Positions 32,855 to 44,901 of a stretch of DNA of 55,412 nucleotides are shown here, piece after piece. This DNA comes from Chloroflexota bacterium. Lineage in GTDB: Bacteria; Chloroflexota; UBA11872; VXOZ01. Below the pieces are notes generated by a model. It was not told the DNA's origin. It saw nothing but the letters and a program-made list of their open reading frames with translations, and searched no databases. Position numbers and translations under genes: made by a program. Where the stretch lies: contig JAJEAH010000080.1 in assembly GCA_022824225.1 (NCBI GenBank), positions 1 through 55,412 on the forward strand. Direction: 5' to 3'. Each line of letters begins with the position of its first letter. The first letter of the stretch is position 1.

Positions 32855-33835
32855 CTAGGCGGCGCGATCGGCCTCGAACGCCTTCCGCACCGCCTGCTGC
32901 GAGTCGATTGACAGCGCGGCAGTGTCCGAGGCAATGCTACCGATCATTCGCGTGAGCACAGCGCCCGGCCCGAATTCGTAGATTGGCTCAAAGTTGCGGC
33001 GCAGCAGGATGTCCAACGTCGCCGACCAACGCACCGGCGAGGTGAGTTGCACGGTCAGTTCATCGCGCAATTCAGAGGCGGTTGTCACGATCTTCGCCGA
33101 GACATTCGCCACAACCGGAATTCGCGGCGCCACTATCGGGGCTGCGTCCACGACCTGCCGCCATTCTTCCTGCACGGAAGCCATGGCAATGGTATGGAAA
33201 GCCCCACTCACGCGCAAGGGAATAACGCGCCGCGCCCCATGGGCTTTCAACATAGCGACAACCGCCTGCAGGGCATCTCTGCCTCCGGCGATAACTACCT
33301 GTTGCGGCGTGTTGAACGCGGCAATGCCGACCGCGCCGCCTGCCACCTGGCTGCGCGCGCGTGCGCAGAAGCTCTGCACTACCTGGGGCGACACGCCGAT
33401 AACCGCCACCATGCCCCCGGGCGAGTCTGCCACGGCGCGTTGCATAAGCTCACCCCGCGCCCGCACCAGATCTAATCCCGATTCCAAGCTGAGCGCGCCG
33501 GCTGCATAGAGCGCCGCAATTTCACCAATACTGTGACCGGCCACGAGCGCCGGCTGAAGAGCGCGGGGCAGGTCTGCTATGGACTCCGCCCCACAGGCCT
33601 CCAAGTAGGCGGCAAGGCACGCTGCGCTGGCGGTGAAAATAGCGGGTTGCGCGTAACGGGTCTCAATCAATGCCTCTCGCGGGCCCTCGAAGCTAAGAGC
33701 GCTCACACTCATGTCCAAGACCGCATCGGCAGTTGCGTAGACCTGCTGCGCGGCGGCGGAATGTTCGGCTACATCGGCGCCCATGCCCACACGCTGCACG
33801 CCATGGCCCGGAAACAGAAACGCTCTATCGCCCAT
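32855..33835 (-). CDS. fabD: Malonyl-CoA:ACP transacylase
   Basis: This enzyme of about 326 residues moves malonyl groups from CoA to acyl carrier protein. The start MGDRAFLFPGHGVQRVGMG provides the oxyanion segment, and AGHSIGEIAALYAAG carries the nucleophilic Ser (the common form is GHSLGE). AFNTPQQVVIAG and VSGAFHTIAM, with the catalytic His, follow. Length is slightly above the usual 310. ATG 33835 is chosen from the family alignment; the ribosome-binding site is weak and the frame is open upstream to 33916. It precedes fabG, as in the plsX-fabH-fabD-fabG-acpP clusters, but plsX, fabH and acpP are absent here. Confidence 0.93.
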   Translation of the reverse strand: MGDRAFLFPGHGVQRVGMGADVAEHSAAAQQVYATADAVLDMSVSALSFEGPREALIETRYAQPAIFTASAACLAAYLEACGAESIADLPRALQPALVAGHSIGEIAALYAAGALSLESGLDLVRARGELMQRAVADSPGGMVAVIGVSPQVVQSFCARARSQVAGGAVGIAAFNTPQQVVIAGGRDALQAVVAMLKAHGARRVIPLRVSGAFHTIAMASVQEEWRQVVDAAPIVAPRIPVVANVSAKIVTTASELRDELTVQLTSPVRWSATLDILLRRNFEPIYEFGPGAVLTRMIGSIASDTAALSIDSQQAVRKAFEADRAA

Positions 33836-34309
33836 ATTGGCTGTTACCCACTCACTGCATCCCCAATGACAAGCATGGCTATCGTCACGCGCCGGCCAAG
33901 TGACTATCCCATCCAATCCAGCGCATTGGCACAGATTGCCGAAGTCCGCGCTCTAGCCCAGACTGCCGCAAAGCCCCTTCCGGCAGCCGCGATTTGGCTG
34001 CAACTGGGCCAATCTGCGCGGCAGCGCCGCAGCGGCCAAGACGCGAAATCTGCTCTGCGCCATGAACAGACCGTCGCCGCGCTCTTGGGCCTTTGACGGC
34101 GAACTGTCCGGCGTATGCCAATTGGGCATCGCGCCTACGAGGCGCGTTACTTGCGTCGGCAGCGCGCATCTTTCGTAGAGGCCCGCCCCCACCACGGGGA
34201 ACTTATGACAAGCTACCGCACTGCCAATTCTCAAGCGACAAACAGACCGTCGCGGCCCAGCCATGAGGCTTGGCGCCCATCCGGCGCGTACGAATTCTGC
34301 CTGTGCGTT
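33836..34309. other. 474-base gap inside the coaD-nusB operon
   Basis: In other bacteria plsX and fabH occupy this place between rpmF and fabD. No frame on either strand shows sequence of those enzymes or of acyl carrier protein. A short direct repeat, AACAGACCGTCGC, occurs at 34065-34077 and 34241-34253. The gap may hold an internal promoter, but I see no strong one. Confidence 0.5.
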
Positions 34310-34501
34310 CTACGTGGCGGGAGTATCTAATTCCAGCACTTCTTGGCCGCGGTAGTAGCCGCAGAACGAACAAACGGTATGCGACGGCACCGGCTGACTG
34401 CAACGCGGGCACGCAATCAAGTGCACACTGAGGTTGTGCCAGTGCGCGCGCCGCTTGCCCTTGCGGGAACGAGAAATCTTCTTCTTTGGTTGTGCGCCCA
34501 T
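34310..34501 (-). CDS. rpmF: Large ribosomal subunit protein bL32
   Basis: This 63-residue protein begins MGAQPKKKISRSRKGKRR, continues with the zinc-finger CPRCSQPVPSHTVCSFCGYY (two CxxC pairs) and ends YRGQEVLELD, all typical of bL32. GAGGTAGAG stands directly before the ATG. It follows yceD, the near-universal neighbour of rpmF, with 30 bases between. A longer frame, 34203-34619, overlaps in another phase and is not a gene. Confidence 0.97.
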   Translation of the reverse strand: MGAQPKKKISRSRKGKRRAHWHNLSVHLIACPRCSQPVPSHTVCSFCGYYRGQEVLELDTPAT

Positions 34502-34531
34502 CTCTACCTCGTATAGATCTTCGTAACCAAA

Positions 34532-35086
34532 CTAGGCCGAACGATTCTGTGCCATGTGCTCCAGCATTTCCCGAAATGGCTCCATCCGCACGTCTACCCG
34601 GTCTTCCGGACACGCGCACACCGTCTCGTTCCTATTGGCGCCGCAATCGGGGCATATGCCCAAACAACCGGCATGGCAACGCGGCATAAGTGGGAGGCCA
34701 ATCACCACGTGCTGCCGCACGGACTCCGTCAAGTCAAATCTATTCACATTGTCAATTAAGAATTCAGCGTCAATGTCCTCGTGTTCGAGACGCAGGGCCT
34801 TGCCGGTGGCCAGGTCGAACCGGGGATAGTGCAACTCCTCAAATGAAACATGTACATTCTGATCATACGGCTCCAGACAGCGGCAGCACGTCAACTCGAT
34901 TTTGACAGAAAGGTGGCCGCGGACGACAATGCCCTTCCCCGCGTGGCAGAGCTCAACGTGGCCCTGAATAGGGCTGACCACGGCCAGTTCCGGCCAGTCC
35001 GGCACAAGATCTGCAACCAGAACGCGCCGGGATGCCCCTGTCGCCTCCTGCAGCAGTCCCGCGACGTTTATTACTAAGTGCTCCAT
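34532..35086 (-). CDS. yceD: YceD/DUF177 family protein
   Basis: This 184-residue protein matches the DUF177 family, associated with 23S rRNA stability and encoded beside rpmF in most bacteria. The signature ELTCCRCLEPYDQNVHVSFEE lies in the middle. The C-terminal half has IDLTESVRQHVVIGLPLMP in slightly varied form, followed by a cysteine cluster (CHAGCLGICPDCGANRN). The start ATG 35086 has only a weak ribosome-binding site. Confidence 0.9.
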   Translation of the reverse strand: MEHLVINVAGLLQEATGASRRVLVADLVPDWPELAVVSPIQGHVELCHAGKGIVVRGHLSVKIELTCCRCLEPYDQNVHVSFEELHYPRFDLATGKALRLEHEDIDAEFLIDNVNRFDLTESVRQHVVIGLPLMPRCHAGCLGICPDCGANRNETVCACPEDRVDVRMEPFREMLEHMAQNRSA

Positions 35087-35105
35087 ATTCTGATTCTACT
35101 CTAAA

Positions 35106-35603
35106 TCACTCCTTAGCGGCACGGTCCCTTCGTGCCCGAGCTGACGGCACCTCTTCAGGCTCCGTATCTGCCATTGCTTCCAAGAAGATCTGCACGCGCT
35201 CATGCAGTTGCTCGAGCCGGGTGCGCAAGTCTGTGAGGGAATTAACAGCGTATTGATCGGATTCTTGTTGAATCTCAGTGGCCTGCTCTTCGGCTTCGTC
35301 CACGATGCGCTGGGCATTTTCTTCCGCCGCGCGCACCAGGCCGTGTTCGGAGAGAATCTCCTCCGCCTGTTCGTGGGCAATTGCCACGATGCGCTCCGCT
35401 TCCAGCCGGGCCTGTTCCGGAATGCGACTCCGCTCCTGCAGCATACGACGCGCCTGACGCACTTCATCGGGCACAGACATACGCATCTGCGCAATGACGT
35501 CGAGGCACTCCTGCTCATCCAGCATGATCTTATTGACAAATGGGACCCGCTGACCGGTATTGACGAGGGCCTCTAGTCTTTCAATCAGAGCGAAAATATC
35601 CAT
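35106..35603 (-). CDS. Coiled-coil protein between coaD and yceD
   Basis: This 165-residue protein has no membrane segment or signal. Residues 1-45 are a short conserved-looking head (MDIFALIERLEALV, VPFVNKIMLDEQECLDVI). Residues 50-150 are rich in Glu, Arg, Gln and Ala with few helix breakers and should form a long coiled coil. Such segments attract automatic names like ATP synthase subunit b or DivIVA, but it lacks the membrane helix of the former, and I cannot assign the latter. Its constant place in the coaD operon suggests a housekeeping, perhaps division- or envelope-related role; that is a guess. Confidence 0.75.
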   Translation of the reverse strand: MDIFALIERLEALVNTGQRVPFVNKIMLDEQECLDVIAQMRMSVPDEVRQARRMLQERSRIPEQARLEAERIVAIAHEQAEEILSEHGLVRAAEENAQRIVDEAEEQATEIQQESDQYAVNSLTDLRTRLEQLHERVQIFLEAMADTEPEEVPSARARRDRAAKE

Positions 35604-35688
35604 CCATCCTACCCCCTAGTGTCGGCCTCCCCTAGTGCACTCTCGCCGCGGATTGCGCCAATACCGCACGATAGAACGCCTCAGGCCT

Positions 35689-36168
35689 TCACGCAGTTTG
35701 CATCTCACGCAGACGTGCTGCAACCACTTTGGGCACAAATGCGTCGACATTGCCGCCAAGCTTTGCAACCTCTTTGACGAGACTCGCACTCAGGAACGAG
35801 TGCTTTGCCGACGTCATCAAGCAGACAACCTCCAAATCAGGCCGTAGTTGCTGGTACATCGTTGCAAGCTGAAACTCATACTCGAAGTCGGTGACCGCAC
35901 GCAGACCCCGCACTAACACCTGCGCCCCTAGCTCCCGCGCGCATTCGACCGTTAGGCCCGCAAAACTCCTTACGTGAACATTCGGCCACTTGCTTGCCGC
36001 AACGCTCAACATGTGCACACGGTCTTCCACCGAGAAGAGCACGTCTTTCCTAGGACTGGCAAAAACGCCAACAAACAGCACATCGAACAAGCGGGAAGCA
36101 CGCTCGATGATGTCCAAGTGCCCATTCGTGACCGGATCGAAACTACCGGGATACAGTGCCGTGCGCAC
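35689..36168 (-). CDS. coaD: Pantetheine-phosphate adenylyltransferase
   Basis: This 159-residue cytoplasmic enzyme joins 4'-phosphopantetheine and ATP to dephospho-CoA, the penultimate step of CoA synthesis. The start MRTALYPGSFDPVTNGHLDI contains the TxGH-like nucleotidyltransferase motif. VLVRGLRAVTDFEYEFQLA and the C-terminal FLSASLVKEVAKLGGNV are family blocks; a serine of the latter contacts ATP. The start codon is GTG with AGAGG six bases upstream. It is the first gene of the operon leading to nusB, 30 bases downstream of the predicted transcription start. Confidence 0.96.
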   Translation of the reverse strand: MRTALYPGSFDPVTNGHLDIIERASRLFDVLFVGVFASPRKDVLFSVEDRVHMLSVAASKWPNVHVRSFAGLTVECARELGAQVLVRGLRAVTDFEYEFQLATMYQQLRPDLEVVCLMTSAKHSFLSASLVKEVAKLGGNVDAFVPKVVAARLREMQTA

Positions 36169-36204
36169 CAGTTGCCTCTGCCCTCTTCAGTTTTGATGAA
36201 CCAC

Positions 36205-36233
36205 ATTATATCGCAATTGACTTGCAGCGTCAT
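36205..36233 (-). promoter_or_regulatory. Promoter of the coaD-nusB operon
   Basis: On the minus strand TATAAT (36210-36205) and ATGACG (36233-36228) are separated by exactly 17 bases. Transcription would begin near 36198, giving a leader of about 30 bases before the coaD GTG. The -10 box is perfect and the -35 box matches 4 of 6. Confidence 0.7.
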
Positions 36234-36440
36234 TGCCGCGCGCACGTTGCGCTACGCGCACGTCGCCACAGACAATTCGCGCGCATTCCTCAATCCCTGC
36301 GGTATTCTACCAACGACAGGTGCGCATTTCAAATTGCCCTTATGCCGCTTGACTTGCCAGAGCCTATGGTGTATTGCTAGAAGCCTTCACTCACATCCGG
36401 TGGAATGACCGGTCCGCGCTGCGCCAGGGGACGGTGACCG

Positions 36441-36469
36441 TTGCGTTGCCCGCCGCAGTCTGCTATGGT
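36441..36469 (+). promoter_or_regulatory. Promoter of the pyrimidine operon
   Basis: TTGCGT (36441-36446), a 17-base spacer and TATGGT (36464-36469), with an extended TG one base before the -10 box. Transcription would start near 36476, just upstream of the PyrR-binding hairpin, leaving a leader of about 185 bases to pyrR. Confidence 0.65.
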
Positions 36470-36484
36470 TCGTAGTGAGACGCT

Positions 36485-36569
36485 TCTCTTTAAACCCGTC
36501 CCGCGAGGCAGGTAAGAGAGGTCCATATACGTATGGATACTTCTTGCCTGCGGGTAAGAAGTATTTTTT
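36485..36569 (+). promoter_or_regulatory. PyrR-dependent transcription attenuator
   Basis: Three mutually exclusive RNA structures can be read. (1) PyrR-binding anti-antiterminator: TCTCTT (36485-36490) pairs with AAGAGA (36514-36519), with inner ACC/GGT pairing, and presents CGTCCCGCGAGGCA (36497-36510), 12 of 14 positions of the known PyrR box. (2) Antiterminator: 36508-36527 pairs with 36532-36551 around a TACG loop, with only two mismatches. (3) Terminator: ATACTTCTTGCC (36537-36548) pairs with the arm ending AAGAAGTAT (36564), followed by six T. When UMP is high, PyrR bound to (1) would break (2) and allow (3). The target genes, including pyrR itself, follow directly. Confidence 0.88.
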
Positions 36570-36640
36570 GTTTGGCCGGACACCCGGCGCGGTCGGGCGG
36601 GTGGCCCGGCGGAAGCCAGACCGGCACGATGCGGCGCTAA

Positions 36641-37216
<576 letters not shown>

Positions 37217-38164
37217 ATGCCGCTGGACCGGAAGGACCTGCTCGATCTCGACGACTTCTCCTCCGATGAGATCATGCTGCTACTCGAGACGACATCCGCG
37301 ATGGCGGAGATTCTCTCCCGACCCATCCGGCGCGTGCCTACCTTGCGCGGCAAGACAATTGTCAACATGTTCTACGAGGCCAGTACGCGCACGCGATCGT
37401 CATTTGAGCTGGCGGCAAAGAACCTCTCCGCGGACCTCGTGAACGTCTCCGCCAGCCAGAGCAGCGTCGAGAAAGGCGAATCGCTGGTCGATACTATGCG
37501 CACCCTGTTGGCCCTGGGGGCGGACATGATCGTCATGCGGCACTGGGAAGCCGGCGCGCCGTATCTGGCGGCAACCCAGGTGCAGGCTTCGGTGATCAAC
37601 GCCGGCGACGGCTGGCACGCGCATCCCAGCCAAGCCCTGCTGGACCTCTACACGGTGCAGAAGCGTATCGGCCGCATCGAGGGCATCAAATTGGCAATTG
37701 TAGGCGACATCTTGCACAGCCGGGTGGCCCGTTCGAATATATGGGGTTTTGGCAAGTTGGGTGCGCACGTGACGCTCTGCGGCCCACCCACACTCTTGCC
37801 GCCGGCGGTGCTGGATGCGTACGAGACTTTGCCCAACCTCACACTGTCCTACGACCTCGATGAGGCGCTGCAGGATGCGGACGCGGTGATGATGCTGCGC
37901 TTGCAGCGGGAACGCATGGCCGGCGGCCTGCTGCCCAGTCTCCGGGAGTACAGCGCCCGGTTCGGCCTGAATCGGGAACGCATGGGACGCGCCAAGGCAA
38001 ACGCCCTCATCATGCACCCCGGCCCAATGAACCAAGGTGTTGAGATTACGCCGGAGTTGGCGTATAGCGTCCAGTCTGTCATCGAAGAACAGGTGGCCCA
38101 CGGCGTCGCGGTGCGCATGGCAATCTTCTACCTTCTCGCGGGCACGGCGGAGCGACTGGCATGA
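37217..38164 (+). CDS. pyrB: Aspartate carbamoyltransferase catalytic subunit
   Basis: This 315-residue enzyme condenses carbamoyl phosphate and aspartate to carbamoylaspartate. The carbamoyl-phosphate site STRTRSSFELA lies near residue 56, followed by MRHWEAGAP, VINAGDGWHAHPSQALLDLYT and the C-terminal IMHPGPMNQGVEI. Length is normal. No pyrI regulatory chain is encoded, so it should be a simple trimer. The start abuts the pyrR stop, and its own ATGA overlaps the pyrC start, indicating coupled translation. Confidence 0.97.
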   Translation: MPLDRKDLLDLDDFSSDEIMLLLETTSAMAEILSRPIRRVPTLRGKTIVNMFYEASTRTRSSFELAAKNLSADLVNVSASQSSVEKGESLVDTMRTLLALGADMIVMRHWEAGAPYLAATQVQASVINAGDGWHAHPSQALLDLYTVQKRIGRIEGIKLAIVGDILHSRVARSNIWGFGKLGAHVTLCGPPTLLPPAVLDAYETLPNLTLSYDLDEALQDADAVMMLRLQRERMAGGLLPSLREYSARFGLNRERMGRAKANALIMHPGPMNQGVEITPELAYSVQSVIEEQVAHGVAVRMAIFYLLAGTAERLA

Positions 38165-39504
38165 CTGGCATAAACAATAGCTGGGTCATTCGAGGCGCGC
38201 GCGTCATCGACCCCGCCAACGACCTGGACGCGGCGGTGGACGTGCTCGTGCGCGAGGGCACAATTGCACGTGTTGGCAGGGCGCTCCAGGCCGACGCGCC
38301 GAATCTCGATGCAGACGGCCTGGTGTTGACGCCTGGGTTCGTCGATCTGCACTGTCACCTGCGCGAGCCGGGGTTGGAGTATAAGGAGACCATCGCCACC
38401 GGGACTCAGGCCGCAGTGCGCGGCGGTTTCACGACGGTGTGCAGTATGGCGAACACCGATCCGGTGGTTGACACACCGGCAACCGTAGCGCTAATTCTGG
38501 CTCGCGCCCAGGCGGCAGCCGCCGCGCGCGTTTTCCCGTTGGCCGCGGTTACCCAGGGCTCCTGGGGAACGCAACTCGTTGAGATGGCGGCGTTGTCGGA
38601 AGCCGGCGCGGTGGCGTTTTCCGATGACGGCCTGGCGGTTGCCGACGCCCGCATGATGCGTCACGCCCTGGAGTACAGCCTGCTCGTGGGCAAGCCAATT
38701 GTGGATCACTGCGAAGATCCCGAACTCGTGCAGGATGGGGTCGTACATGAGGGACTCACGGCGCTGCGGCTGGGCCTGCGCGGCAGGCCGGCCGAGGCCG
38801 AGGAGACCATGGTAGCCAGAGATGCCCTGTTGGCCCGCCGCACCGGCGCCCACGTGCACATTGCCCACGTCTCCACCCAGGGCAGCGTGGACATCATTCG
38901 CGCGGCGAAACGGCAGGGCGTGCGCATCACTGCCGAGGTGACGCCGCATCACCTTACACTAACTGACGAGATAGTCGCGCGGAAACTCAACGAGAATGCC
39001 GACGCCGCCCTCGCCTACGATGTAAACGCCAAGGTGAACCCGCCGCTCCGCACGGCAGCCGACGCGGAAGCCCTGATCGCCGGCCTGAACGACGGCACTA
39101 TCGACGCCATCGCCACTGACCACGCGCCCCACAGCGAAAACGACAAGCTTTGCGAGATCAGCCAGGCGGAATCGGGAATATCGTGCCTGGAGACGGCGTT
39201 CTCGCAGGTCTACCAACTGGTGCGGAGCGGCAAGGTGACCTTGCCGACGCTTGTCAGCAAACTCACGAGCGAGCCGTCGCGGGTGTTTGGCCTGCCGACA
39301 GGCACACTATCTCCGGGCGCGCCGGCGGACCTTGTCGCGCTCGACCTGGACGCAACGTGGACGGTCGATCCGGACGCGTTTGCCTCCAAGGGCAAGAACA
39401 CGCCGCTCGCCGGCGCCACGCTGCCCGGCAAAGTGGCCATGACTTTCGTCGACGGCAAGATCGTACACGCCGTAGATCGCTTCCAGCAAAGGGGTGCCCG
39501 CTAG
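38161..39504 (+). CDS. pyrC: Dihydroorotase, class I
   Basis: This 447-residue zinc amidohydrolase cyclises carbamoylaspartate to dihydroorotate. Metal-binding blocks are seen in order: DLHCHLREPGLEYKE, the His in HIAHVST, ITAEVTPHHLTL, and IATDHAPHSENDK with the catalytic Asp. The C-terminal LSPGAPADLVALDLD strand and the length place it in the long type I class of Gram-positive bacteria. The start overlaps the pyrB stop by four bases. Some close relatives are inactive partners of PyrB, but here all metal-binding positions appear intact. Confidence 0.96.
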   Translation: MTGINNSWVIRGARVIDPANDLDAAVDVLVREGTIARVGRALQADAPNLDADGLVLTPGFVDLHCHLREPGLEYKETIATGTQAAVRGGFTTVCSMANTDPVVDTPATVALILARAQAAAAARVFPLAAVTQGSWGTQLVEMAALSEAGAVAFSDDGLAVADARMMRHALEYSLLVGKPIVDHCEDPELVQDGVVHEGLTALRLGLRGRPAEAEETMVARDALLARRTGAHVHIAHVSTQGSVDIIRAAKRQGVRITAEVTPHHLTLTDEIVARKLNENADAALAYDVNAKVNPPLRTAADAEALIAGLNDGTIDAIATDHAPHSENDKLCEISQAESGISCLETAFSQVYQLVRSGKVTLPTLVSKLTSEPSRVFGLPTGTLSPGAPADLVALDLDATWTVDPDAFASKGKNTPLAGATLPGKVAMTFVDGKIVHAVDRFQQRGAR

Positions 39505-39506
39505 AC

Positions 39507-40708
39507 ATGGCCGACCCGGAAACTCATCCACACGCCCTGCTCGCCCTCGAAGACGGCACGGTATTCTTTGGCCGCGCCTTCGGCGCGCGGGCGTCGGCGG
39601 ATGGTGAACTGTGCTTCAATACGAGCATGACCGGCTACCAGGAGATCTGTACCGATCCGTCCTACCGCGGCCAGATCGTTACGTTGACCTACCCGCTGAT
39701 CAACAACTATGGCATCACGCCAATGGACATGGAGTCGGTGCAGCCGTGGCTCACTGGCTTGGTGGTGCGCGAATTGTGCCCGCATCCCAGCAACTGGCGG
39801 GCCACGGATGACTTGGACCGTTTTCTAACCCGCAACGGCATTGCGGGCATTTACGGCTTGGACACCCGCGCCATTACCAGACACCTGCGGAATCACGGCT
39901 TCAAGCGGGCCGTGCTCGCGGTCGTGCCGCCGGAATCCCTGCCGACGGAGGCCCACGACCCGTTCTTGTGGCTGAGCGGTCGAACACCGGGCATTGACGG
40001 CTTTGTTCAGGAGTGCATCAACCGCGCCCAAAGCATCACGCCGCTCTCCCAGCAAGACGTTGTGGGAGAAGTCTCCGTGAACACGGGCAATTACGCCGCC
40101 CACAGGGAGTGGGTACCATGGGCCCAACCGGCCCGTCACGGTGCGCGCAAACGGTTGGTCCTCATCGACACCGGCGCCAAGCACAACATTGCCCATTCGC
40201 TCACCAGCCGGGGGGCGGACGTCACGTGGATGCCCTACGGCGCGCCGTTCGAGGCAATTCGCGACCTGGCCCCGGACGGCGTCGTCATCTGCAACGGCCC
40301 GGGTGACCCGGACGCAAGCGAGGTTGCGGCTACCGTCGAAACTACGGCCAAACTCATGCGGCGGTACCCCATGCTGGGCATCTGCCTGGGCCATCAGATC
40401 ATCGCGCTGGCCGCCGGCGCCCACACCAGCCGGCTCAAGTTCGGGCACCGCGGCGCCAATCATCCGGTGCAAGACTTAACAAGCGGCCAAGTTCACATTA
40501 CTACTCAGAACCACGGCTTTCAGGTCGATGCCGGCAGCATTCCGCCCCGTAGCGGCTTTGCCGTGAGTCACGTCAGTCTCAACGACGGCTCCGTGGAAGG
40601 ACTCCGCCACCAAGACCTGCCCGTGTTCAGCGTGCAGTACCATCCCGAGGCTTGCCCCGGCCCACAGGACAACCAGTACATCTTCGACGAGTTTCTCAAC
40701 CTCATCCC

Positions 40709-40712
<4 letters not shown>
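39507..40712 (+). CDS. carA: Carbamoyl-phosphate synthase small (glutaminase) chain
   Basis: This 401-residue subunit hydrolyses glutamine and passes ammonia to CarB. The N-terminal domain starts [17 protein letters not shown] and contains [18 protein letters not shown]. The class I glutaminase domain has the nucleophile in [16 protein letters not shown] and the His-Glu pair in [16 protein letters not shown] 39507 lies two bases after the pyrC stop, with AAAGGGG upstream; the frame is open back to 39150 inside pyrC, but that is not CarA sequence. The stop overlaps the carB ATG as ATGA. Confidence 0.96.
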
Positions 40713-43909
<3,197 letters not shown>

Positions 43910-43934
43910 ATCGAGATGCGGGCGGAGGATTGCC

Positions 43935-44762
43935 ATGGCCGTCTACCAGGAGCGGGCAACACTTATCTCCAACGAGACGGTGGCGGATGGGCTGTTGATC
44001 GCGCGCGTACATTCGCCCCAAATCGCCTCCCAGTGCCAACCCGCGCAATTCGTCCACGTCCGCTGCGGCGACGGCATCGATCCGCTGCTGCTGCGTCCCT
44101 TCAGCATGCTGACCGTTGATCGAGAAGCAGGTACGCTCGACATTCTCTACCAGGTGGTTGGCAGAGGCACTGAGCTGCTCAAGAACCGGCGTGTCGGCGA
44201 TGAGATCCTGCAGCTTGGGCCTCTGGGAAAGACCTTTGCGGTACCGCCCAACCCGGGCAATCTCCTGCTGGTGGGCGGCGGTATCGGCGCTGCCCCACTC
44301 GTATTCCTCGCGGAGACAGTTATTCCGAAAGGCTACTCAGTCACCCTGTTGTCGGGAGCACGCACCGCTGCCCGCCACCTTCCCGCGGAGCATGTACCCT
44401 CGGCAGTAGAGTACGTGCTGGCCACCGACGACGGCACCGCCGGCTACCACGGGCCGGTGACCGATCTCATTGCCGACTATTTCCTGTGGAGCGACGCCGT
44501 GTACATCTGCGGGCCCTGGCCCATGCTCACCGCCATCGACGCCGCCTATCAGGCCCGCGTCTGGGGCTGGAATAGCAAGAAGCCAATCCAGGTCTCGCTG
44601 GAGAACCAGATGGGGTGCGCCATGGGAGTCTGCCTCGGCTGCGTCGTGACGACGCCGCGCGGCTTCCAGCGGGTGTGCCGCGACGGCCCGGTGTTCGCGT
44701 TGCGCGACCTGCACACGGAAATCGTCTCGCGGCCGAAACTCACCGGCAGCCCCGACCGCTAG
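43935..44762 (+). CDS. pyrK: Dihydroorotate dehydrogenase B electron-transfer subunit
   Basis: This 275-residue flavoprotein passes electrons from dihydroorotate oxidation to NAD+. FAD-binding LLLRPFSM (51-58) and NAD-binding LLVGGGIGAAPLVF are present, and Cys228, Cys233, Cys236 and Cys248 (CAMGVCLGC ... VC) bind the [2Fe-2S] cluster. GGAGG at 43924-43928 supports ATG 43935. PyrK needs the catalytic PyrD type 1B, whose gene usually follows directly; here the plus-strand run ends, and a converging gene begins. pyrD, pyrF and pyrE must lie elsewhere. Confidence 0.94.
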   Translation: MAVYQERATLISNETVADGLLIARVHSPQIASQCQPAQFVHVRCGDGIDPLLLRPFSMLTVDREAGTLDILYQVVGRGTELLKNRRVGDEILQLGPLGKTFAVPPNPGNLLLVGGGIGAAPLVFLAETVIPKGYSVTLLSGARTAARHLPAEHVPSAVEYVLATDDGTAGYHGPVTDLIADYFLWSDAVYICGPWPMLTAIDAAYQARVWGWNSKKPIQVSLENQMGCAMGVCLGCVVTTPRGFQRVCRDGPVFALRDLHTEIVSRPKLTGSPDR

Positions 44763-44901
44763 TCGGTCAGGCTGCCAGTTAGCGCGGAACCGAATTTCGC
44801 GCGCGTGGCTGCGATCCCACCTGGCGCAACCGCCTGGTTTGCACGAGCTGGACCCGCCGCCACTGCTCCCTTGCGAATTGCACGGGGCGCTGGCCCGCTT
44901 G

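Noticed and set aside
33953-34264. Possible gene in the rpmF-fabD gap
   Set aside because: The 103-codon frame is arginine- and alanine-rich without motifs and lacks a ribosome-binding site.
34203-34619. Minus-strand open frame of 138 codons over rpmF
   Set aside because: Different phase from the clear bL32 protein at 34310-34501.
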